NCBI GenBank assembly: GCA_013365325.1
Contig: JABVXV010000054.1
Location: 1-64,000, forward strand
From: Dipetalonema caudispina
Lineage: Eukaryota > Nematoda > Chromadorea > Rhabditida > Onchocercidae
Direction of reading: 5' to 3'
Length of the DNA stretch: 64,000 nucleotides
Shown: positions 27,703 to 38,529 of the stretch, piece by piece
Layout of the letters: each line of letters begins with the position of its first letter
How positions within the stretch are numbered: the first letter of the stretch is position 1
Program-made: the position numbers and the translations under genes
Notes under the pieces: generated by a model
Seen by the model: the letters and a program-made list of their open reading frames with translations, nothing else
Told to the model about the DNA's origin: nothing
The model's database searches: none

Positions 27703-30700
27703 ATGTCATTAATGGATTTTGGAAATGAAACCGAGACAACAATGATAGTTCCGAAACCCACTATCTGGCAAAGTTTGTGAATTCTTGAACTTTTAGTCTA
27801 TTTAAATTTGATTTTAAAAATTTCTTTAAATTTCAACTATTCAAGGAGTCTTTTTTCATATTTCTCAACATTTGTTGAATGATTAAATCAATTTAATGAT
27901 GAATTGAAGGAATTATCAAAATAAAATAACAGCACTATCAATCAACAAATTATTTATCATTTGGAATAGACATTAATAGTTCGAAAATATTTTCACAATT
28001 ACATTATATTTGAAATGTTTAAATTTCCTGTAAAATGACTAATTTCAGCTTGGGGCATTGGTTTGACAATAGTAACGATCACAGCATTTGGACCTTCAAT
28101 TTGTATTACTGTTGTACCATTTCTCAATAAAACCCTTTATGAGCTATTTATGACATTGATGGTGGCTTTTGGTGTTGGAACACTTTCAGGCTCAACGTTA
28201 TACGTACTTCTACCAGGGGTTAATTATTTTATTCTTATAATAAAGTTCGAGAAAATGGCATAGCTCTTAAAATTTAAAAGTAATTATTGCGTGAAGTTGG
28301 AAAGCTAAAATAGAATATCGAAGAAATTGAAATATTGAGTCTTGGATAAAAATTAAAAATATATGAGAAGCCTAGACTCATTCAAAATTTATTTCCAGGC
28401 ACTTGGTTTAAATGCTGTGGAACAAAGTTATTACAGGATAAAAATTTCCATATTACTGATGGTACTATATATACTTTTTTCAGTGGATCGAATTCTAGCT
28501 TATGCTTTGCATTTTCGGAAAGTAATGTGTAATTTCAAGTATTTTCAATTAATTTAAATTTTCTATGAAGTTCATATTATATATACTTAAATTTAGCAGA
28601 TAACTTCACAATAAGTTCATCGACTTTGTTTTTAATAACCTATGAATATCCAATAATTAAGGCTGCCTCGACTAATTTGTAGTTTTGTTGTACTCGAAAC
28701 TGCTAAAAAAAATTGAAATATTTATGAAATTATTAATGTTTAGATTCGATCAAAGGGTCAAAAAGTTCATCAGTCAACGCTAAACAAAATTCTGAAGAAA
28801 GACAAAAATATCAATAAGGGAACAGTATCGGAAGATAACCTTACCATGGCTCCAATTATTCTAACTTCTGGAAACAACGATAGTGTTGAAGATGATGGCC
28901 TGGAATATTATGAATTAGACAAGAATCGCCTAAAGGTATATCTATAAACATAACATAAAAATTTGAAAATGAATGAACTCTATATGAAATGAAGAAAAAA
29001 AACTGATAAAATCCGTTCAAGAAATTTGTTTGTATCCTTTATTCAATCGGTACCCTAAACATTCATTCATTACAGTTCATTTCACATTTGAATAAAAAGA
29101 CATCCAACGTGAAATTGTTCAGCTACATACTTCTGATAAATTCAAATTCAATATACGTTCATTTTTTTTAAATTATATTTTCACAAAGTAATATCATTTC
29201 AGAGTGAATTTGAAGCCGCTATAGTCAATAATATAATCTCAAGAAAGGTCAATTTAATATCTTCTAATTTATGCATTTTTTTTTTCTTCCTATTAAAAAA
29301 CCGCTAAGCTTATTGTTATGAAAAAATTGGCTAAAGCATGAAATGGAGCTTGTCTTCTGATCTTTTGCTCTTTAAAGCATTTCCATAAAATAAATTGATA
29401 TTAGTGAAAATGAAATTTACATCGGAGAGATATTAGTCATTTTGATAATTTCATAAAAATTAGGCTTTCCAGCTGTCACATAAAAGTCGAGCGACTGTAT
29501 TAACAGTGATGGATGACAACAAAGCTTCAATAGAAAATGGTTCAAGTCTCAGAAATGTATTACTTTTTTTTTTTTTTTGCATATCAGCAGAAATCAAAAA
29601 TTATTATTTAAAACAATATTATTAAGAACAAAAGATAATAATGACCCTAGAAATACTTCAAGACATTAATTTTGATTTGTAACCAGTAATTATAGATAAA
29701 ATGTCTTTAAAATTTCATTTCCTAGAGAAGAAAGAAACTTTTTTTGGGGGAGAAAATAAAGTTTTGAAACAGTTGACATTTGTTGTTCAATTCCGAAACT
29801 TTGATTTGTAGGAATTATTCTGTTTTTAGACTATTTGTTTTAAAATTGAAATATAAGAAGTTCTTGAAACTTCAAAGCTACTCGATGAAACCTATATGTT
29901 ATTTCCAGAAAGATCCACACGATGAGGTATCGGTGAATATGGAAGTAGTAGAAGCAAAGGTACTAGATCGATCAGACCTCGATGTAGCGACAGTCGCTTG
30001 GATGATAGTGTTCAGTAATTTGGTGAACAATTTCGTAGATGGTATGAGCAACGGTGCTGCATTTGCGAATTCCGTGACACGTGGTTTTTCTGTGGGTATT
30101 GCAGTGATCACTCAACAGCTTCCACAAGAGATCGGTCCTTAATTACCACATTTCTGCTTTTGTCATTTAAATCAAATATCGCATCCTTCAATCATGAATA
30201 TGCTAATTGAATCATGTACAATGCTTGAATGTAAATTATCGATCGATTGATTTTTCGGCTTCAGCGAACATAACTTTTATTTCAGATTACTCTATTTAAT
30301 CATTGTACACTTTCAGAAATTAACCTATGTTCCAGGGACGTTGGCAATTTTAATTCAATCAGGACTTGGATTCAAAAGAACCCTTTTACTAAACTTAGTC
30401 CCGAATTCATTTAGTTATTTGGGGTTTATAGTTGGTGTATTAATTGGTAAAGAGGATGATTCCTATGGAAATTATGTCTTCGCCGTATCATCCGGAATGT
30501 ATTTGTATGTTTTTCTTGGTACTTTGGTAAGTGATTCCTATGCTTGGAAACTTGTTAATTGATTGTTTACCTTCTTCAAACAACACTCAACTTGTTCACA
30601 ACACCTACTAATTATCTCGATTAAATTGATCCTCGGCTTACCATAATTAGCTGCTTTCCCGTTTATTCGCTGATTCCATTCAGAAGTTTGATCAATAAAT

Positions 30701-30879
30701 TTCCCAGCCAAATAAAAAATTTACAGATTCCGGAAATGCGTGATTCAATAAACGAGCAAATCAAAGTGGATTTGAATAGAAGTATTCGATCAACTGCTTT
30801 GCAAGCTATTGGTATAACTACAGGAACTGTTTTCGTGTATTTAATATGCAAATATGAGCATAAAATTCATTTGCTTTAA
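27703..30879 (+). CDS. ZIP-family (SLC39A8/14-like) membrane protein lacking metal ligands
   Basis: Nine exons join in phase to 420 residues: 27703-27772, 28049-28218, 28399-28521, 28744-28935, 29203-29247, 29464-29556, 29909-30134, 30336-30526 and 30727-30879. Order and sequence follow the ZIP8/14 branch: TM1 from WGIGLTIV (residue 25), TM2 ending YVLLPG (80), TM3 with ILFSVDRIL, a long cytoplasmic loop (about 122-255), TM4-TM5, TM6-TM7 and a final exon starting IPEM. ZIPs normally import Zn, Fe or Mn. Here the TM4 and TM5 metal motifs are altered: FSNLVNNFVD at 267-275 and QQLPQE at 300-305, where ZIP14 relatives carry D, H, E, E and H. The cytoplasmic loop also lacks the usual His cluster. 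The 22-residue N-terminus has one N-glycosylation site (NET); a signal peptide exon may be missing. The weakest splice sites are donors GTCCTT (exon 7) and GTCAAT (exon 5). Transport is doubtful; a regulatory or structural role is inference. Confidence 0.85.
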
Positions 30880-30958
30880 CAATATTGTCATACTGCCATA
30901 GAAATGGTGTAAAGTATAACATTGCAATGAACAGCTTCTCAGTGATTATAAATGGGAA

Positions 30959-30964
30959 AATAAA
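30959..30964 (+). terminator. poly(A) signal of the ZIP-like gene
   Basis: AATAAA lies 80 bases after the stop codon of the ZIP-like gene. Confidence 0.5.
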
Positions 30965-31486
30965 CTTTTCACTGTTTCCGTCGTGATAGAATCCAAATCC
31001 CTTCGTTCCATAGAATGCCACATGTCCAATTTATCAAAGAAGGCTCCATATTCTTTTTTCTTTTTGTGTGTTACAAAACTGTCACAAACAATTGCGGTCA
31101 CTCTCTTTTCCTTCTTTCCATAACTCTCTTCCTTTCAATAGTCATCAAACACTCCCCACTCCCATTTTCAATAGCCACTGGTCACTCTTATTCTCAATCC
31201 TTTAATGTTGTTATACTGACATGTCCGATGAACTTGCATATCTTTAAAAATGTATAAAATGAAATATGAAATGTATTGTTGTCACATTCACAGGTCATCC
31301 GCTCTACTGAGAGCCCCCCCGCTCTGCACACTTTCCGGGAAATAATTCTACCTGCAACCCTCAACAAAACTTAAATATCAATAAATTCCATTTGATGAGA
31401 TGCAAACTTCACGGACCACCCTTGTCCTGTAAAATACAAGTCATCCATGTTTGATATGGTAACAGTGATATGTGTGTATATGTATA

Positions 31487-31524
31487 CGTACGTATGTGTA
31501 CATACACGTGTACACATACGTACG
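31487..31524. repeat. perfect 16-bp inverted repeat (hairpin)
   Basis: CGTACGTATGTGTACA at 31487-31502 and its exact complement at 31509-31524 flank a 6-base loop. It sits in the gap between the ZIP-like and EDEM2-like genes, inside a TG/TA/CA-rich patch, so it may be a by-product of dinucleotide expansion. Confidence 0.85.
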
Positions 31525-31669
31525 CTTGATTTCTTCCACTTGTGTGGTGATTAGATCAGATGGTAGCATTCCTTTGTGAAGAGAAGGGGAAATGTTCATC
31601 ATTATCAATGAAGGAAGTCTGATCACTTCACCTAACTCTGATCTTATATTGAGGAATTGTAAACTGATT

Positions 31670-31680
31670 TTATATTACAG
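31670..31680 (+). promoter_or_regulatory. probable trans-splice acceptor of the EDEM2-like gene
   Basis: TTTATATTACAG ends at 31680, 13 bases before the chosen ATG at 31694. A nearer ATG at 31683 runs into a stop after ten codons, so the ATG at 31694 decides the reading frame with the signal peptide. Confidence 0.5.
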
Positions 31681-31693
31681 GAATGCTTGTAGC

Positions 31694-34600
31694 ATGCAAA
31701 AAATGCATGCAATGAGGCTATGCTGTCACCTGTTTTTATCATGCATCCTACTGCTATTGTACTTCAACAGTGCTCTATGTGTGAACTTCCCACGTAGCCT
31801 AATGAGCAAATATCGGTAAGTTTGATTCATTCCACTAAAATTACTGCCTCATTATATAGATTTTCTTTTATGATATTATTTAATTTTTTTTAACTCAGTT
31901 GAATCATTTTTGGAAGTAATTTCATTAAATTTCACTAAAGGTAGTTAAATTCTGTCTTATGAGAGTTTCAAAATGTTGTTTTATTCAATTGCTAGTTATC
32001 CCTTTGTTGCAAAGACAAAAAATTTCTGTTGTACCCTTGGACTGTTATGATAAGACATGGCAATTTCTAAGAAGTAATCAACTTTTCAGATATATATGCA
32101 TGAGGAGGTTCCGAATTTTAGAGTTCACGTAAATGCATTCATGTAGTTTTTGCTTGAAGAAGTTAGGACCATTGAAAAGACAACTTTGTTTCTGTCGTTG
32201 TTAACCATAGTTTTCAAATGTGGAACTTATCTTCTTGATGCATAATTTGACTTTAGCATATGTAAAATGGTCTTGAAATCCAATCGACTAACATAGCTGT
32301 CTTTCGTTGTGCGGGAGTGAAGTTTCTACTAAGAGTTTTATTATAGGGACAAGGTGAAAGCAATGTTTTATCATGCATACAACAGCTATCTTTTGCATGC
32401 TTATCCACTGGATGAACTGAAACCACTTTCATGTTCCGGTATGTTCTTATCTTAGAATAGATTTTGATCTATCATTTTACTGAAATTCTTTTACAGAGTA
32501 GATAATTCATTTAATTTTTGGATAGAAACAAAACTTTTTGGATAGAAAATCAATCATGAAGGAAAAATTGGCACTTATTCTGTTGATAATTCTTTTACTA
32601 AAATTTCTGAAAAAGAAGCTGAGAAAGAATTACTCCTTTACCTATTTAGTTCTTCCTAAAATATGTAAAACACTTATTTATCCCTTCATAGAGTTTAACG
32701 TTGCATCTTGCTTATTTTTGTACTTATTTTTACTGAACTATTTACTGCACTTTAGGCGTGGATACATGGGGAAGCTTCAGTTTAACGTTGATTGATTCAT
32801 TGGATACGCTGCTTATTATGGGTAATGAGACAGAGTTCATGCGTGCTGCTGAAATTATTCTTCGTACCATCAAAGTTCGTTAGTTTTGTTAATTACTTCT
32901 TGATACATTGTTTTACGGTCTCTAATTATTTCCTTAATGTTCCGGAAATAATACCTATTCTGCTGGGTATTTTAAAACCGTTTCTGAAGTATAATTTCAT
33001 TGACTTATGAGCAGTTTTAGTAATATATTTGATGACGATGGAATAGTTTGAAGAGAAACAATAAAAGTGTCTGATTTCATAGTTCGTTTAACATTCTTTC
33101 ATAAGTAATGGGTGAGTGATGATAGAAATCGTGATTAAAATAGTGGGACTTATATATATATATCGAATGTAAAAATATTAAAAAACTGATAAAACTTCAG
33201 AGATTTAGCGTTATTCGAACTTCTTCATCTTATATTAATTCTTTTATTTTCTGTTTTCTTGTTTAGGTTGATATGAATGTTAATGTATCAGTGTTTGAAA
33301 CCAACATACGGGTAATCGGTGGACTATTAAGTGCTCATATGCTTTCCGGACGAGTAAAAGGTTAATTTTTTTTTCATTCGGTGGTAAAGTCTTGCAGTTT
33401 AGATTTAGCACTTTTGGCAAAATAAGGTCTTTCTTAAAAACAACCGCATTGTTATTTTTATTTTGTCTTGAGGAATGGCGTTAGAACCGGGATGGCCTTG
33501 CTCGGGGCCTCTGTTACGATTAGCTGAACGTTTTACCCAAAAGTTGGTACCTGCTTTTAAATCTGCTACTGGAATGCCGTATGGAACGATTAACTTGAAG
33601 TTAGTTTTTTGTTTCTCTAATTACTAGGAAACTAGAAGGAAACAAAAGACATCACTATTTAATTGTTTCCTTCAAAAGGAAAGTCAATTTAGTGTTATTT
33701 TGGGTTTGGGCAGGAAAAACTCTGTTTCAAAATTTATGCAGTTGCATAAGTCATTGTGCATGTGAAATCCTTCAGACATGGTCTTCATCCAAATGAAACA
33801 GCCATAACATGTACTGCTGGCGTCGGCACAATGCTACTGGAATTTGGGACTTTGTCGCGCATAACTGTAAGAATTTGAATAATGACTTTGATATGAAATA
33901 AGACTTTCTGAATTTGTATAGTTTCTACTCGTTGAAATTTGAATTGGATCATTTAGAATGTTGAAATTTCCAAGATACTTTATAACAAAGTAATATCATA
34001 ACCGGATTTACTTTTTGCCTGAGAATTTTTCGCATAAACTTCAACAAATGTCTTATTTTTGGGTAATCCACATTATGAGCGAGTAGCTCTGAAAGCGTTG
34101 GATGCTCTATGGAAACTACGTTCACCATTAAATTTGGTTGGAAATCATATCAATGTGGAAACTGGAGAATGGACCGCAACGGATGCTGGTATTGGTGCCG
34201 GTGTGGATTCATACTTCGAATATCTCGCGAAAGCTGCTTTATTATTTCAGCGTCCTGAACTGATGAAGCAATTCAAGAGTAAGTTGGATTAGATTCTTCA
34301 ATCACTTTTGTGACGAACACTATCTTACATTCTGGTGTGTTACTTGATGTACGTTCTAAAGTGCGGTGTATTCAGCGCTGGTTTTGCTTTATGAAGTATC
34401 CCTCCAGCAACGGTGAAGAACTGATAGAAAACTTTTTAAGTAAATATTGTGTACATATCGTACACATGAATCCAGGTGGTTTTATTACTTTCAGTTTCAA
34501 AAAGTACCGAATTATTGCAGCATATGTAAAAGCAATCAACAAATATGTTCGGAAAGATGATTGGTTTGTATGGATTTCAATGACCAGCGGCCAATTGTCA

Positions 34601-37504
34601 ATGCCCATATTTCAGTCCTTGGAATCATTTTGGCCGGGTGTATTGGTTAGTTATTTGAATTCTTTATTAAATTTTTTGTCAGCAAATTAAGTTCAATTTA
34701 TTACCATGTCTTGTTAGGCACTGACCGGAGATGTTGATGATGCGCAACGGATAATTTACCAATATACTCAAGTGATACGACAGTATGGATTTCCACCAGA
34801 GTTTTTCAATCTTCCAAAACAGGAAGCGGTTCGTGTTTCTCTCTGTTTCTGATGGCAGTGCTCTTTGAATTTCGTTATAATGGATAAGAAATGAAATCTT
34901 TCATTTAGTTTTTGTTTTAGCTTGAAATAATTTTCATAACTTCTTAATTCGAATTATTAAGCGGTAGCGCCGCATTTCGACCCGGCTAGACTAGTTCTCT
35001 GTTCATTTATCAGTTCGGGTGATTACTTTTTGTCAAAGATTATGAAACCTGTAGGTGTCGAAGCGTGCTGGTTATCCTCTGAGACCAGAATTTGTCGAAA
35101 GTTTGTACTATGTTTATCGAGCTACAAAAGATCCTTTGCTACTAGAGATTGCTGCTGAAGTGGTTGATGTAAGTTATTTTTAACGTATTTCTTCGATTGA
35201 TCAGAGTAGGTAATCCTAAGTTTCTGTCAGTGTTCCATTCTGCCAATTGTAGTATGGGTAGACTTGAATGTAATCTTTTCAATTATATCCTGAAATTCGA
35301 ACGATGCTAATTTTTGCTGGCAAAACGAATTAAGAGTTAACTTACACCACTGCTGGAGAATACAAAATTTCTATACGATTGTGATTGCTAAATCAGCGAA
35401 ATTTTCATTGTACAGTGAAGTGTGAAATGAAATTAAATTCTCCATATATAGGAAACATTAGTATGCTTTGCCATGTGTCAATCAGTCAATCAATCGGTAA
35501 TGTCTTTCTACTGAATTAATTTATTTACTTAATCACCTGATAGACTGTAAAAAATCTTCAGCAATCAAGTTGTAATTCATTGATTTCAGGCTATTGAGTA
35601 CAGCTGCCGTACGAAATGTGGTTACGCTACAGTCGTAAATGCCGAACATCACTCAGTTGAAGACAGGTTCATTTCTTATGCTTACTTCCTTAGAATTGCT
35701 TTTTCATCACTGATGATATGATATCATTGACAACAAAAGTCACTCCAATTTTCTTAAATAATTTCTTTGTTTAACAGGATGGAATCATTTTTCCTTTCGG
35801 AAACTACGAAATATCTTTACTTGCTCTTTGATCCCGACAATTTCATCAATGCTGATGGGACCGTCGCACGTATTGTTGAAACACCGAATGGGCAGTGCAT
35901 CATCGATGGTGACGTTTTGAATTTGATAAGGCTGTTCGCATCACTTTTTATTTTCCGTTATTTTGCGGCATTTCACTTTGTCTTGTTTACTTACTAACCT
36001 TTCCTTGAAATTCAAGTACAGTATAAAGCAGTTATGTATTCGCGAATTAAAAACATTGTTCACTTTCAGCTGGTGGCTATATATTCAACACGGAAGCGCA
36101 CCCGATCGATCCAGCAGTTGTTTATTGTTGCAGCGCAAAACGTAACAACGATTTGGAAATGATAGCGCGATTCGAAAATAACATTGATCTTGGCTCATTG
36201 GCGGGAATTTTTGATGAAACATTGCATCCTTTTGGAAGGAGTTCAATTATTGTAAGTGAATATTAAATTATGAATTGACGTTTTTGATAGCCCGCAATTT
36301 ATGTGGACTAATCAATTTTCTTGTATTTTAAATGGTTTCTGCTTTGCACAGATCCTTAGCTCGTCCAATTAAATATTTTAAATAAATAGTTTACTCAGTT
36401 TACAAGTGGTTTGTTAACAAATGATCAACTAATTGATAGTTATCAAGTGATTAGCAAGTAATATCCTACTGTAACCGCGTTTAAACATTTGTAGTTTAGC
36501 TTTTTGTGTCGAATACAGAGAAGATTCGAAGTTTGCTTTTTGAGTTCATCAGACTTATAAGTTTCATGTAATTATTCAATTGTTTTTTCACTCTGAATGC
36601 ACAATTAGGAACTAAATTTTCAGGAAAACATGAGAAATCATGCACAAGATGTCCAGATTTCCAAGAAAGGCGAAAATTTACTAAAACAATCATCTCTAAC
36701 TAACCCTTGGTTGTATGATTATATTGCTGTATATGATGATCGCTGCTTGGTGGGAGTTGTTTTATTGCTTATGAGATCGTATCTTACACCGTATTTGTGC
36801 TAAACATAGCATAAATGATCGGTGATTAACATGAGACAAAATTCACAGCCTGAGGAGAAAATAAAAGGTATAAGAAAGCTGTCGGACTAATGGACAAGCA
36901 ATGCTTGTAAGATTTTCGGCATTAAACATCAGTTGAATTGTACATTTTTAAGTGATGGACACAAAATAGAGCTGCTGTCAGTTTAAAAGTAAATAAAGTG
37001 TTGCATAAGATTTCAGGATTGCTGTTGGCCTACAGATTTCAATATTGAAATTGTGTCTATCCGCCGTTTTTTAAATGCAGTGTTTGCCAAACATATTTAT
37101 CCTGCAACGGGTGTTCATTTCATTGTTGGATTAATCTGTTTACCGACTGATAGCGGTAATCTTGAAGCTCATATGAAGTTGACTGGTTGTATAAGTTTTT
37201 GTTCAATTCCGTTTATTATTTCAGGGAGGTTTTAAGTGTCAAAGTGGGTGTAAAATTGTATTTTCTTCTAGGGTTGCGATTTTCTAAACTCATTGCAAAA
37301 TTCTCACTGTTTCTGATTACAGATGCGCATGAAGTGGATATCACTCAAAAGTTTGGTTCTGTCGATGAAATATGCTTCAACAAATTTCGTTATCGAAATA
37401 TGGCTGAGATAGGCTACGATGTACTCCTAACATCACCACTTTCTTATCTTTCAAGGTTCACTGGGTTAGGGCAGGTGAAACCTAAACCTGATGATATATT
37501 ATAG
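31694..37504 (+). CDS. edem2: EDEM2-like ER degradation-enhancing alpha-mannosidase (GH47)
   Basis: Sixteen exons: 31694-31815, 32347-32438, 32756-32874, 33267-33360, 33473-33599, 33776-33866, 34062-34278, 34521-34645, 34718-34828, 35055-35168, 35590-35666, 35778-35908, 36070-36251, 36624 to about 36728 or 36749, 37017-37155, 37323-37504; about 675-680 residues. A signal peptide ([18 protein letters not shown]) precedes a full glycosyl hydrolase 47 domain: [105 protein letters not shown] and the Ca-site [13 protein letters not shown] proteins trim mannose from misfolded ER glycoproteins to send them to ERAD. The last exon ([18 protein letters not shown]) resembles the vertebrate EDEM2 C-terminus. 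Exon 7 has no AG at its 5' side: the intron must end TTTTTG at 34061. Exon 15 (DCCWPTDF...) is unlike EDEM2 sequences I know, and the end of exon 14 is uncertain. Confidence 0.9.
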
Positions 37505-38509
37505 TAATACTTATTTCATAGCATACTTTTGATATTTATCTATAATAACCATTCCAAGCTACGAGCAGCACTTTGTGGCAGTCACCCAATTATTGTCTTA
37601 TATCTACATCGTTTAAAACGAATAGTTCTTGACTATCTTAGTTCGTGATTATTTTCCTTGGCTATCAGAATTGTATGACCATTTATATTTCAGTAGTGGT
37701 TTTAGTACTACAGAGTATTCTACATTAAAATTTCGGGTTGCTTTAGTTGATTTATTATTGTTGTTAATTATTATTCTTTATTCTATTCTGTTAATTTTTT
37801 CACGGTGCAAATATAGCTCATTGTGTAAAGATATAGCTCATTGTTTGATTTTGTTTCAGTTTTTGATGTCGTGTAATCTTTTTCGTTTTTAAATTGTTAA
37901 TGTCGATTACTCCTCCTTACGCTTGTTTGCTTTTTTTACCCTCAAGAGTGAGGAGTGAATTTATCCAATATTTCAACTTTTGAAATTCTTAAATATTTCC
38001 TATTTTTGACCTTTTATAGAATTGAATCTTGTTATCATTCATTTTTTTTATTAATGGCTCTATGTACAGAGCAGTAAATTTCTTTCAATTTGTTTTGATC
38101 TAGTAATGTTTGCAATAATAGACTACGTTCGCAGTCATTATTAATATTTTTCAAAAGCAGTAGTATGTTATTAAGAACCGTATTCTAGTATATTGCAATC
38201 TTTTTTGTTTCGAAATTTTTCCAGCAGCTGGAATCTATGTGGTATTTGTTCATTTTATTTTCATACTCCTTAAATCTTTTTCTTGTATAAAATAAAAATC
38301 ACTGGGCGTACATTTATTGCCTTTGAGTTTATATGAATTATTTGAACTGATTCATCATTCTTCACTACTAAAGGAACTTTCAATTTTTTGAGATTATTCA
38401 GAAAAGATCTGACTATGAATTTAAAAATGCATTATGGCTTACCAAGTACTATGTGTTTCGTTTTTTCTTTCTTTATTCCTACCTTAACACTGCACAACAA
38501 TTTAAATAA
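37505..38509. other. gap between EDEM2-like and DARS2-like genes
   Basis: T-rich, about 1 kb, no supported exon. Candidate AATAAA near 38289. The poly-pyrimidine character of the top strand fits an intercistronic region of a nematode operon but is not proof. Confidence 0.45.
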
Positions 38510-38521
38510 GTGGTTTTGTAG
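38510..38521 (+). promoter_or_regulatory. probable trans-splice acceptor of the DARS2-like gene
   Basis: GGTTTTGTAG ends at 38521, eight bases before the ATG at 38530. This fits SL addition to a downstream cistron or to an independent transcript. Confidence 0.45.
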
Positions 38522-38529
38522 GTGGGTAA

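Noticed and set aside
31441..31626. Minus-strand ORF with TYVYTCMYTYVRIH repeats
   Set aside because: Translation of the TG/TA/CA-rich hairpin region; not protein-like.
34310..34520. In-frame upward extension of EDEM2-like exon 8 ([16 protein letters not shown])
   Set aside because: Starting exon 8 at 34521 (ATTGCAG) gives the correct phase with exon 7 and an ungapped match to EDEM2; the longer version needs a poor donor and adds unmatched residues.
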